Positions 1-6,528 of a stretch of DNA of 12,190 bases are shown one piece after another. Where the stretch lies: positions 1-12,190 of the forward strand of contig JAKBCB010000062.1 in NCBI GenBank assembly GCA_021808185.1. Direction: 5' to 3'. The number at the start of each line of letters is the position of its first letter. The first letter of the stretch is position 1. Under the pieces are notes generated by a model. That model did no database searches. It worked only from the letters and a program-made list of their open reading frames with translations, and was not told where the DNA came from. The position numbers were made by a program, and so were the translations under genes. Origin of the DNA: Pseudomonadota bacterium (lineage in GTDB: Bacteria; Pseudomonadota; Alphaproteobacteria; Acetobacterales; Acetobacteraceae).

Positions 1-627
1 CAGCGCCGCCATCGTCTCGGCCGGCGTGTTGCGCTGGTGCAGCGGCGTGTCGATGATGCCGGGGGCAACGCCGTTCACGCGGATGCCGAACGGTGCCACT
101 TCCTTGGCCAGCCCGCGCGTGAAGGTCGAGACGCCGGCCTTCGCGGTCGCGTACAGCACCGTACCCGGGCCACCGCCGTTGCGCGCGGCAACCGAGGTGG
201 TGTTGATGATCGCGCCGCCGCCCCGCGCGCGCAACAGCGGCAGCGCGGCACGGCAGGCTTCGACGACCGAGGTCAGATTGAGGTCGATCAGCCGCCGGTA
301 CAGCGCCTCGTCCGAGTCAGCGAACGGCACGCGGCCGAGGATATGGCCGGCATTGTTGACCAGCACATCGAGTCCGCCGGCATGGGCGGCAACGCGCGCA
401 ACCAGGGCCGCGGCATTGCCCGGCGTGCCGAGATCGGCCTGCTCGGCCCACGCCTCGGCGCCATGCGCGCGGATCGCCGCGACGACAGCCTCGGCGTCCT
501 TGGCGCTGCTGTTGTAGTGCACGCAAACGCGCGCGCCCGCCGCGCCGAAGCCGGCTGCCACGGCGGCGCCGATGCCCGTGCTGGCGCCCGTCACCAGCAC
601 GATCTTTCCGGCAAGCCCGAACGTCAT
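1..627 (-). CDS. Short-chain dehydrogenase/reductase (SDR), 3' end cut by window edge
   Basis: This is a classical SDR, probably NAD(P)-dependent, oxidising or reducing a hydroxyl/keto group on a small substrate. Of an expected length near 250 residues, 209 are visible, so roughly 40 C-terminal residues lie beyond the left edge. The Rossmann nucleotide loop TGASTGIG is at residues 13-20, the NNAG structural motif at 91-94, the active-site Asn in LNL at about 117, the catalytic Ser at 145 and the YxxxK pair at Tyr159/Lys163, so the catalytic tetrad is intact. The ATG at 625-627 overlaps the TGA of the upstream kinase gene (ATGA), which implies translational coupling and a shared pathway. FabG-like similarity alone does not give the substrate. 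The neighbouring kinase and mutarotase-like genes suggest a sugar, deoxysugar or their acids; that is inference. Confidence 0.93.
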   Translation of the reverse strand, partial: MTFGLAGKIVLVTGASTGIGAAVAAGFGAAGARVCVHYNSSAKDAEAVVAAIRAHGAEAWAEQADLGTPGNAAALVARVAAHAGGLDVLVNNAGHILGRVPFADSDEALYRRLIDLNLTSVVEACRAALPLLRARGGGAIINTTSVAARNGGGPGTVLYATAKAGVSTFTRGLAKEVAPFGIRVNGVAPGIIDTPLHQRNTPAETMAAL

Positions 628-1559
628 GGCACGCCCCCCGGCACCGTCGCGCAGAAGGCGCGGAACGCGGCCATGTCGCCGTAGGATCGCTGCGTGCCGC
701 GCCCGGTCACGGAATGTGCCGCGTAGCGCACCGCCCAGTGCAGCGCCTGCTTCACGTCCGCGCCGCCGGCGAGGAAATGCGCGAAGCTGCCGATGAACGC
801 ATCGCCCGCGCCGGTCGTGTCCACCGGCGTCACCTCGACCGTGGGCACATGCGTCGCGCCCTCGGGGGTGACGAGCAGCACGCCGTCGTGGCCAAGCGTG
901 GCGATCACGGTGCGGATGCCGCGGTCCAGCAGCGTCCGGGCCGCGGCCTCGATCTGCGCCAGCGTCTCCGTCGGCATCCCGGTGAGCAGGGCAAGCTCAC
1001 CGCGATTGGGGGTGAAGAACGCCACGTCGCGCAGCTTGGCCAGATCGAGCTCCCGCGTCGCCGGGGCCGGATTCAGCACCACGCGCCTGCCGTGCGCCGT
1101 CGCAAGCGCGACGGTGTGATAGATCGTCTCCAGCGGCACTTCGAGTTGCAGAAGGATCAGGTCGCAGCGCAGCAGATCCGCCGCCGCCGCGTCCACGTCG
1201 GCCGGCCGCAGATGGTTGTTGGCGCCCTTGATGATGAGGATGGAATTCTCGCCCGACGGCTCGACGAAGATCGGCGCGACACCGCTGGAAACGCCCGCGA
1301 CGACGCCGACATGGCGCGCATCCACGCCCTGCTCGGCGAAGTTGGCCAGCGTGTTGCGGCCGAACACGTCGTCGCCGACCTTGCTGACCATCAGCACCTC
1401 GGACCCGAGGCGGGCCGCGGCGACGGCCTGGTTCGCACCCTTGCCGCCCGGCCCGATCTCGAAACGCGGCGCCTCCAGCGTCTCGCCGCGCGCCGGCATG
1501 CGCGTGATGTAGGTGACGAGGTCAGTCATGTTGCTGCCGACGACGGCGATGCGCGCCAT
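624..1559 (-). CDS. PfkB-family sugar kinase, deoxyribokinase/ribokinase-like
   Basis: This 311-residue protein is a cytoplasmic ATP-dependent sugar kinase of full family length. Visible motifs are Asp13 in the sugar-binding N-terminus, the PfkB signature GGKGANQAVAAARLG at 38-52, NPAP at 163-166, TPNRGE at 183-188 and DTTGAGDAF at 247-255, where Asp253 is the catalytic base. Three stretches match what I recall of enterobacterial deoxyribokinase DeoK better than classical ribokinase RbsK: VGSNMTDLVTY near the start with GETLEAP, SGVAPIFV with SILIIKGAN in the middle, and SVTGRGTQ near the end. Many proteins with these features are annotated simply as ribokinase. The start lies 3 bp after the stop of the DUF4432 gene, with GGAG ten bases upstream inside that gene, and its stop overlaps the SDR start. 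Kinase function is near certain; deoxyribose as substrate is a moderate-confidence inference. Confidence 0.95.
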   Translation of the reverse strand: MARIAVVGSNMTDLVTYITRMPARGETLEAPRFEIGPGGKGANQAVAAARLGSEVLMVSKVGDDVFGRNTLANFAEQGVDARHVGVVAGVSSGVAPIFVEPSGENSILIIKGANNHLRPADVDAAAADLLRCDLILLQLEVPLETIYHTVALATAHGRRVVLNPAPATRELDLAKLRDVAFFTPNRGELALLTGMPTETLAQIEAAARTLLDRGIRTVIATLGHDGVLLVTPEGATHVPTVEVTPVDTTGAGDAFIGSFAHFLAGGADVKQALHWAVRYAAHSVTGRGTQRSYGDMAAFRAFCATVPGGVP

Positions 1560-1562
1560 GGC

Positions 1563-2639
1563 TCAAAGACTCCGAATCATGTGGTGCGCGGCCTCGGCCG
1601 CCGCGTTGTCGAGATAGCCCGTGCGCACGCGAAACGCCCGTGTCGCCCCAGGCGCCAGCGACTGCACGCGGCCGGCGCGCTGTTCCGCCGTGTAGCCCTC
1701 CGGCAAGCAGGTCGCCGGCAGGGCGAACGCGGCCACGCTCACGTCGGGGTTGCGCATCAGCCAGCGCACCGTTTGCGGAAAATCCTCCGGGCGGTAGGAC
1801 ATCAGGAACCCGTCGCCCTCCGGCCGGCGCAGCATCAGATGCGTCTGCCCGGCCGCGTCGGTGCGCAGGTTGCGGAGATAAAAGACCTGCTCGGGATCGA
1901 ACGGCAGCGCCGGATCGAGGATCTCCATGCGCGCCGGCTCGGCGGCGAGATCGGCGATCAATGCCACGTATTCGGGGGTCGCTGCGATGTGCGGTGGAAT
2001 GGCGGTGCGGGCCACGACCGAATCCGGCGTCCATGCCGCCGCCTGCACGATGCGCGCGTCCTCCACGAACACCGGATTGACATGGCACATGTACATCAGG
2101 TCCATCGCCGCGCCGCCGGCGTTGGTCACACTCATCGCGATGTCGAATAGCGACGATCCCGGGCGCAATGTCACCGAGGGATGCGCGAGGTAGTGCGCGC
2201 CGAAGCCCCGCACGTATTCCCGCTCGCCGGTCAGCCGCACGAACGCCCCCTCGTCATCCGCGCCGAGCACGATGGCGGCGGAGTCCATGGTGGCGCACGG
2301 CATCTCGCCATGCGGCGCGTGCGTATCCTGCGGCCCCGGATTGCCGTTGCGCAGCAGGCCGCTGTGGAAGGCGAAGCAGCCATACGTGTCGGCAATCATC
2401 GTGGCCGGACGCGGCGCGGCGAACATGCTGCCCATGGTCATGCGCACGCCGGCGAAGCTCACATCCCAGACCATCTGGCCGAGATACGGCAGCACCACGA
2501 CATAGCCGAGCGTGTTGGCGATGCGCACGGCCTCGATGCCGGTGTCGTAGCGGAACAGCGACACCTGGATACCGTCGGATTCAAGAAACACCCGCTCGCG
2601 CTCGCCGAACAGCGCGCGGGACAGATGCACGCGGGTCAT
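1563..2639 (-). CDS. DUF4432 family protein, aldose 1-epimerase (galactose mutarotase)-like
   Basis: The protein has 358 residues, the usual size for DUF4432 proteins of the galactose-mutarotase-like beta-sandwich superfamily. Recognisable parts are the N-terminal stretch PYLGQMVWD (about 51-59), the segment HSGLLRNGNPGPQ followed by HAPHGEMPC (92-115, His107 and His110) and the CHVNP segment with His186, consistent with a sugar-binding cleft. A role in interconverting sugar anomers, or in binding a sugar or sugar acid for the next enzyme, is inferred from the fold; no activity is certain for the family. The gene is followed 3 bp later by the DeoK-like kinase, and as I recall a DUF4432-type protein (DeoX) also accompanies DeoK in enterobacteria. 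No Shine-Dalgarno sequence is visible before its ATG. Instead the ATG overlaps the TGA of a small upstream ORF, which suggests coupled initiation. Confidence 0.88.
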   Translation of the reverse strand: MTRVHLSRALFGERERVFLESDGIQVSLFRYDTGIEAVRIANTLGYVVVLPYLGQMVWDVSFAGVRMTMGSMFAAPRPATMIADTYGCFAFHSGLLRNGNPGPQDTHAPHGEMPCATMDSAAIVLGADDEGAFVRLTGEREYVRGFGAHYLAHPSVTLRPGSSLFDIAMSVTNAGGAAMDLMYMCHVNPVFVEDARIVQAAAWTPDSVVARTAIPPHIAATPEYVALIADLAAEPARMEILDPALPFDPEQVFYLRNLRTDAAGQTHLMLRRPEGDGFLMSYRPEDFPQTVRWLMRNPDVSVAAFALPATCLPEGYTAEQRAGRVQSLAPGATRAFRVRTGYLDNAAAEAAHHMIRSL

Positions 2640-2749
2640 GGCGCGGGCGCGGCGGCTTGGCGCGCGATGGTGTGGAGCGTGGCGGTCATGATGGCGGCTC
2701 GGACCTTCCCTGGCCGGCCGGTATGCCCGGGCGGCGTTTCCCGCGCCAT
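2636..2749 (-). CDS. Possible small leader ORF coupled to the DUF4432 gene (37 codons)
   Basis: A 37-codon ORF begins with ATG at 2747-2749 and ends with TGA at 2636-2638, overlapping the ATG of the DUF4432 gene as ATGA. An internal ATG at 2687-2689 would give a 17-residue version, MTATLHTIARQAAAPAP. GGTGGGA precedes the longer start by a few bases and could serve as a weak ribosome-binding site, whereas the DUF4432 gene has none. The frame is the same as that of the LysR gene and stays open from just after the LysR stop codon. The peptide is Ala/Pro/Arg-rich with no recognisable domain. It may be a translated leader, or merely chance in GC-rich DNA where stops are rare. Confidence 0.25.
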   Translation of the reverse strand: MARETPPGHTGRPGKVRAAIMTATLHTIARQAAAPAP

Positions 2750-2785
2750 TCGTCCCACCGCTGGCGTAGGGGCGTCAAGCCTCGC

Positions 2786-3754
2786 TCAGCCGCGCGGGGC
2801 CACCGCCTGGGCCACGACCCGCAAGGGCTGCCCACCTGCCGGCACGGTCGCGTCCGACCCGAAGCGCTCGACCATCCAACTGCGATACCGCGCGATCGCG
2901 GGGTCCGACAGATCCTCGGGATGGATCGTCAGGTAGTAGCCATAGCCGGCTTCCAGCACGATGTCGTACGGCGCCACCAGACGCCCGGCCTCGATATCGG
3001 CGGCGAACATGCGCGTATCGAGCAGGGCCACGCCCTCGCCGGACAGCGCGTATTGCGCGGCGAGCGCCGTGGTGTCGAACACCAGGCCGCGCTCGGTGTC
3101 CATCGCAAGCCCGGCCTGGCGCACCAGCATGTGCCACATGCGGTTGCGCGGCTCGTTCTCCAGCTTGCCATGCAGCAGCTCGGCGTCCGCGAGGAACGCG
3201 GCGAAGTCGCGCCCCTGCGCGCGCGCCGCCACCTCCGGGTGGCACATCGGCGTCAGCCGCTCCATCCACAGCAGGTTGGAAACGCGGTCGCTCACCTGCG
3301 GCTTGGCGTAGATGACGGCGGCATCGGTGTCGCGCGCCGGCAGGCCGACATTGTGCGCGCTCTCGATATCCAGGATCACATCGGGGCAGACCCTGCGGAA
3401 GTCGCGCAGGATCGGCACCGCGAGCAGGTGCGCGAACGTCGGCGGCAACTGCACCCGCAACGAGCGTGTGCGCGCGCCCCCCTCGTTGACGATGTCGTTG
3501 AGCGACTGCTCGATGCGGTCGAAGGATTTGCGCACCACCGGCAACAGCGCCGCCCCCGCGTCGGTCAGCGCGAAGGCGCCCGGCTTGCGCTCGAACAACT
3601 GCACGCCCAGCAGGCCCTCCAGCGCGATCACATGGCGCGAGACGGCGCTCTGCGACACGCTCAGGGCAGAGGCGGCGGCGGTGAAGCTCAGGTGCCGCCC
3701 GACCTGCTCGAAGGCGCGCAGAGCATTGAGCGGAAGCCAGCGACGGTCGATCAT
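2786..3754 (-). CDS. LysR-type transcriptional regulator, GcvA-like
   Basis: This is a 322-residue DNA-binding regulator. The N-terminal winged helix-turn-helix (residues about 8-66) starts LPLNALRAFEQVGRHLSF, contains SVSQSAVSRHVIALE as the recognition region and ends near LFERKPGAFALTDAG. This form is typical of the GcvA/AmpR branch of the LysR family. The remainder is the periplasmic-binding-protein-like effector domain, which would sense a pathway metabolite. The ATG at 3752-3754 was chosen because it places the HTH at the usual distance from the N-terminus and GGAGG lies ten bases upstream; a longer version starting inside the dehydratase gene would add an unconserved Arg-rich tail. The gene lies 22 bp downstream of the dehydratase gene on the same strand, so the two are probably cotranscribed. 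Likely targets are the divergent spacer at 4896-5228 and the gap at 2640-2785; the effector cannot be read from sequence. Confidence 0.93.
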   Translation of the reverse strand: MIDRRWLPLNALRAFEQVGRHLSFTAAASALSVSQSAVSRHVIALEGLLGVQLFERKPGAFALTDAGAALLPVVRKSFDRIEQSLNDIVNEGGARTRSLRVQLPPTFAHLLAVPILRDFRRVCPDVILDIESAHNVGLPARDTDAAVIYAKPQVSDRVSNLLWMERLTPMCHPEVAARAQGRDFAAFLADAELLHGKLENEPRNRMWHMLVRQAGLAMDTERGLVFDTTALAAQYALSGEGVALLDTRMFAADIEAGRLVAPYDIVLEAGYGYYLTIHPEDLSDPAIARYRSWMVERFGSDATVPAGGQPLRVVAQAVAPRG

Positions 3755-3776
3755 CGGCACGGCACCTCCCACCCGG

Positions 3777-4886
3777 TCAGGCGATCCGCGTCGCCGCCAG
3801 CCGTGCCTCATCGAGCGCGTATCCCATGCCCGGCGCGTCGGACAGCACGATCCAGCCCTGCGCGTCCACGCGGCACGGCTCGGCCATCATGTAGTCGCGA
3901 CGGTCCAGATCCCATTCCGGCGGATCGTAGGGGAATTCGAGATACGGCGCATCGCACAGACCGACGGTCAAATGCGCATTGGCGACAAGCCCGATGCCGT
4001 TGCCCCAGGTATGCGGGGTGAACACCAGATTGTGCTCCTGCGCCATCAGCGCCACCCGCCGCAGCCCGGTGATGCCGCCGACCAGCGCCGCGTCCGGTTG
4101 CAGCACGTCGAGGCATCCGTCGGTGATGAGGTCGCGGAACTCGTACAGTTCGCGGGTCATCTCGCCGCCGGCGACGCGGACATCGACCATCTGGCGCAGT
4201 CGGCGCATCCCCTCCCGGTCGCCGCGATGCAGCGGCTCCTCCATCCAATACACGCCCAGGCGCTCCAGATGGCGCGCCACCGTCACCGCGTCCTTCAGGC
4301 TCCAGGGCGCGTAGGTGTCCTGCGGCAAACGCCAACCCTGGTTGCAATCGACCATCAGCTCAAGCTTGTCGCCGACGCGCGCGCGCACCGCCTCCAGCGC
4401 ACGGATGTCGTCACGCCAGTCGCCGCGCTGGAAGCGGATTTTCAGCGCGGGGAACCCGTCCGCCAGATAGCGCTCCGCCGCCTCCGCCATCGCCCCCGCG
4501 TCGCGCAGCGTGCCGGAAGACGCATAGGCGCGCACGCGGTCCGACAGCCCGCCCAGCAGCTTCCAGCACGGCATCCCCGCCGCCTTGCCGGCCAGATCCC
4601 ACAGCGCCAGATCGAGCGGCCAGCAGCGGCCGTAATGAAAATTGATATGGTTGAGCGTGCGATAATGCCGCTCGATGGCGAGCGGATCGCGGCCCACGAA
4701 CAGGTGCTCGTGCCCGGCGAAGCCAAGCATCAGGTCGCCCGAGCCGATGCCGGTGATGCCGGCGTCGGTGTGCACGCGCACGATGGTCGCATCCCAGTGA
4801 TGGCGCGGCTTGCTGTCCCAGCTCGCGCGGAACGGCGGCTCGAAGCGCAGGCGGTGATGGGTGATCTCGATGGAGGTGATGAGCAT
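3777..4886 (-). CDS. Enolase-superfamily (mandelate racemase/muconate lactonizing) dehydratase or racemase
   Basis: This enzyme of about 369 residues has the N-terminal capping domain and the C-terminal (beta/alpha)7-beta barrel of the mandelate racemase group. Such enzymes abstract a proton alpha to a carboxylate with Mg2+, most often dehydrating a sugar acid to a 2-keto-3-deoxy acid. With ATG 4886 as residue 1, the metal ligands are Asp180 (DCNQGW), Glu216 (EEPL) and Glu242 (GGEMT). The general-acid/base dyad is Asp265 (QPDAAL) with His292 (FTPHTWG). The second-strand motif is Lys149-x-Arg151 (ALKIRF) instead of the usual KxK, so substrate and stereochemistry are uncertain. ATG 4886 matches the usual family N-terminus; a GTG at 4893-4895 is an alternative and overlaps the stop of a small upstream ORF. 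No strong ribosome-binding site precedes either. The LysR gene follows after 22 bp. Confidence 0.93.
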   Translation of the reverse strand: MLITSIEITHHRLRFEPPFRASWDSKPRHHWDATIVRVHTDAGITGIGSGDLMLGFAGHEHLFVGRDPLAIERHYRTLNHINFHYGRCWPLDLALWDLAGKAAGMPCWKLLGGLSDRVRAYASSGTLRDAGAMAEAAERYLADGFPALKIRFQRGDWRDDIRALEAVRARVGDKLELMVDCNQGWRLPQDTYAPWSLKDAVTVARHLERLGVYWMEEPLHRGDREGMRRLRQMVDVRVAGGEMTRELYEFRDLITDGCLDVLQPDAALVGGITGLRRVALMAQEHNLVFTPHTWGNGIGLVANAHLTVGLCDAPYLEFPYDPPEWDLDRRDYMMAEPCRVDAQGWIVLSDAPGMGYALDEARLAATRIA

Positions 4887-4891
4887 GTCGG

Positions 4892-5050
4892 TCACGCCTG
4901 GGTCAGAACGGTGATGATGTCATAGCCCTCGCCGACCAGCGACACTTTTACGCCCGCCCCGCGCGACAGCCGCGCGGACGCGGCGGGCAGCGCGGCGGCG
5001 GAGGGGGCGCCCTTGGCCCGGGTGATGGCGGGGGGCACGAAGCCGCGCAT
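4892..5050 (-). pseudogene. Short ORF of 52 codons, possible gene remnant or leader before the dehydratase
   Basis: An open frame from ATG 5048-5050 ends at TGA 4892-4894, which overlaps the GTG at 4893-4895 (GTGA), the junction typical of coupled genes. Most of it is Ala/Pro-rich and uninformative. The last residues, VSLVGEGYDIITVLTQA, read like a genuine beta-strand end of an enzyme. From memory they resemble the C-terminal part of HpcH/HpaI-type aldolases, which would suit a sugar-acid dehydratase neighbour. No other aldolase motif is found upstream in any frame, so if it was a gene only the tail remains. It could equally be chance coding in a GC-rich leader. Confidence 0.2.
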
Positions 5051-5053
5051 TGT

Positions 5054-5070
5054 ATCGGGTCCATTCCGAT
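5054..5070. promoter_or_regulatory. Inverted repeat ATCGG-N7-CCGAT, possible operator
   Basis: The perfect 5-bp arms ATCGG (5054-5058) and CCGAT (5066-5070) are separated by seven bases, giving a 17-bp dyad of about the size used by LysR-type regulators. It lies directly upstream of the small ORF ending at the dehydratase start. Short arms of this kind arise often by chance, so this is only a candidate. Confidence 0.2.
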
Positions 5071-5169
5071 GATCGCCGCCGGCGGGGCGCCGCGCGGATC
5101 GGGCGGCACCATGGCGCGGAACCCGCGGCCGAAAAAGCGGGCTCGCACGGCGCGAATCATCCGAAATCC

Positions 5170-5196
5170 GCATCCCAACATGACAAAATAGGATGC
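5170..5196. promoter_or_regulatory. Inverted repeat GCATCC-N15-GGATGC, possible operator for the sox operon
   Basis: Perfect 6-bp arms GCATCC (5170-5175) and GGATGC (5191-5196) flank a 15-base AT-rich centre. The dyad ends 32 bases before the MFS start codon and sits in the most AT-rich part of the spacer. Its placement suits an operator controlling the MFS/sox operon, the dehydratase side, or both. The spacer is too long and AT-rich for a typical intrinsic terminator, and no T-run follows on either strand. Confidence 0.3.
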
Positions 5197-5228
5197 ACGC
5201 GACGCGGCGGGCCGGGGCATGATGGGCC

Positions 5229-6527
5229 ATGCCGTTCCGTCTTGGTCCGATCGCGCCGGTGCTGCTTGGCCTGATCAGCGCCCAGATCGCGCTTGGGATC
5301 ATGACTCCGCTCATTCCCCTGCTGCTGCTGCGCGTCGGCGCCTCCTCGCCCGAGATCGGCATGGTCGCCTCGGGCTATTGTGTCGGGTTCCTGGCCGGGG
5401 CGCTGCTGAGCGACCGGATCGTGATGCGGGTGGGGCATATCCGCACCTTCGCGGTGTTCGCCGCCGTGGCGGCCGACGCGGCGCTGCTGCTGGTGTTCTC
5501 TGCCGTCGCCTGGCAGGTGGCGGGGCTGCGGCTGCTGATCGGGTTCGCCAGTTCGGGCATGTTCCTGGTGGTGGAAAGCTGGCTCAACGACCGCTCCGAC
5601 CCCTCCACGCGCGGGCGGACCTTCGGCGCCTATCTGGTCGCCTCCTGGGGCGCCAGCGCGCTCGGCCCGCTGGTGCTGAGCGTGGTCACGGCGGCGCCGT
5701 CGATGTTCGTGCTGGTGGGGATCGCCTTCGCCACCGCCGTGCTGCCGATGGCGCTGACCCGGCAGACCAACCCGACAGTGCACCCGCAGGCGCATTTCGC
5801 GCTCGGCCGGCTGTACCGCGCCTCGCCGGTGGGCGTGATGTGCTGCCTGTGCTCGGGGCTGATCAACGGCGCGTACTACTCGCTGGTGCCGGTGTATCTG
5901 CAACGGCAGAATTACGGCAGCGAATCGGTGGCCGCTTTCATATCCGCCGCGATGGTCGCGGGGCTGCTGGTGCAGTACCCGGTGGGCGTGGTCTCCGACC
6001 GGCTGGGCCGCCGGCCCGTCATGCTGGCCTCGGTCGGTGTCGGGTTCCTGCTCGCCATCGCGCTGGCGTTGTTCGGCGGCGTGTCGCTCTCGGTCGCGAT
6101 GGTGCTGGGGTTCTGCCTCGCCGGCATGACGGCGCCGCTCTACGGCCTCGGTGCCGGGCAGACCAACGACCGGATGGAGCGCGGCGACTATGTGGCGGCC
6201 AGTGGCGGGCTGCTGTTCACCTGGTCGCTCGGCTCGACGGTCGGGCCGGGTCTCGCCGGGCTGGTGATGGGCCGCGTCGGTCCCGCCGGGCTGTTCGCGT
6301 ATCTCGCCGTCGTGCTGGCCGTGCTGGGTGTGTTCACCTCGGCGCGGATGCTGCTGCGCGGCGAAGTGCCGCGCGAGTTGCGCGGGCGCTTCGTTCCCGC
6401 CGCCGCAGCCCCCTCGCGGCAGGCCGAACTGATCTCGCCCGCCGCGTCGGCGCTGCGCTACCCCGGCGCCACGGACGCGGTGTGGCAGGCCGTGCTGCAC
6501 GAACAGAACCCACCGCCCAGGGACTGA
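5229..6527 (+). CDS. MFS transporter, YcaD-like
   Basis: This 432-residue inner-membrane protein of the major facilitator superfamily has a hydrophobic pattern consistent with 12 transmembrane helices. Motif-A-like loops are visible after helix 2 (LLSDRIVMRVGH, about 59-70) and, more typically, after helix 8 (SDRLGRRPVM, 256-265). The ESWLNDRS segment at 116-123 recalls the YcaD subgroup. A polar, Pro/Ala-rich cytoplasmic tail of about 55 residues follows the last helix. The gene leads the sarcosine oxidase operon and ends one base before the soxB start codon, so it probably moves a substrate or product of that pathway (sarcosine, dimethylglycine, betaine or a related N-methyl compound); this is inferred from context only. 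The start is chosen because helix 1 begins directly after it. GGGG eleven bases upstream is a weak ribosome-binding site. Confidence 0.93.
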   Translation: MPFRLGPIAPVLLGLISAQIALGIMTPLIPLLLLRVGASSPEIGMVASGYCVGFLAGALLSDRIVMRVGHIRTFAVFAAVAADAALLLVFSAVAWQVAGLRLLIGFASSGMFLVVESWLNDRSDPSTRGRTFGAYLVASWGASALGPLVLSVVTAAPSMFVLVGIAFATAVLPMALTRQTNPTVHPQAHFALGRLYRASPVGVMCCLCSGLINGAYYSLVPVYLQRQNYGSESVAAFISAAMVAGLLVQYPVGVVSDRLGRRPVMLASVGVGFLLAIALALFGGVSLSVAMVLGFCLAGMTAPLYGLGAGQTNDRMERGDYVAASGGLLFTWSLGSTVGPGLAGLVMGRVGPAGLFAYLAVVLAVLGVFTSARMLLRGEVPRELRGRFVPAAAAPSRQAELISPAASALRYPGATDAVWQAVLHEQNPPPRD

Positions 6528-6528
6528 C

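Larger units (their letters stand above)
4896..5228. promoter_or_regulatory. Divergent intergenic region between the dehydratase and the MFS/sox operon
   Basis: This 333-bp spacer separates the two divergently transcribed blocks and must carry promoters for both. The left two thirds are very GC-rich and include the short minus-strand ORF. The right part, about 5150-5200, is the most AT-rich stretch of the spacer and the best place for promoters. On the minus strand TTGTCA (5181-5186 reversed) is followed after 19 bases by GATGAT, a weak sigma-70-like pair. On the plus strand no convincing -35/-10 pair is visible. Two inverted repeats are listed separately. I see no riboswitch-like or RNA-gene structure, though none can be excluded by eye. 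Confidence 0.6.

Noticed and set aside
714..2150. Long plus-strand open frames across the kinase and DUF4432 genes, and a similar one at 2168-4021
   Set aside because: Both lie antisense to well-supported genes and translate to Arg/His/Pro-rich sequence without recognisable motifs.
3755..3811. A longer LysR start inside the dehydratase gene
   Set aside because: It would add an Arg-rich tail before the conserved HTH and would bypass the GGAGG at 3765-3769.
5080..5110. GC-rich self-complementary stretch in the divergent spacer as an intrinsic terminator
   Set aside because: There is no T-run on either strand, and short GCC/GGC pairing is expected by chance at this composition.
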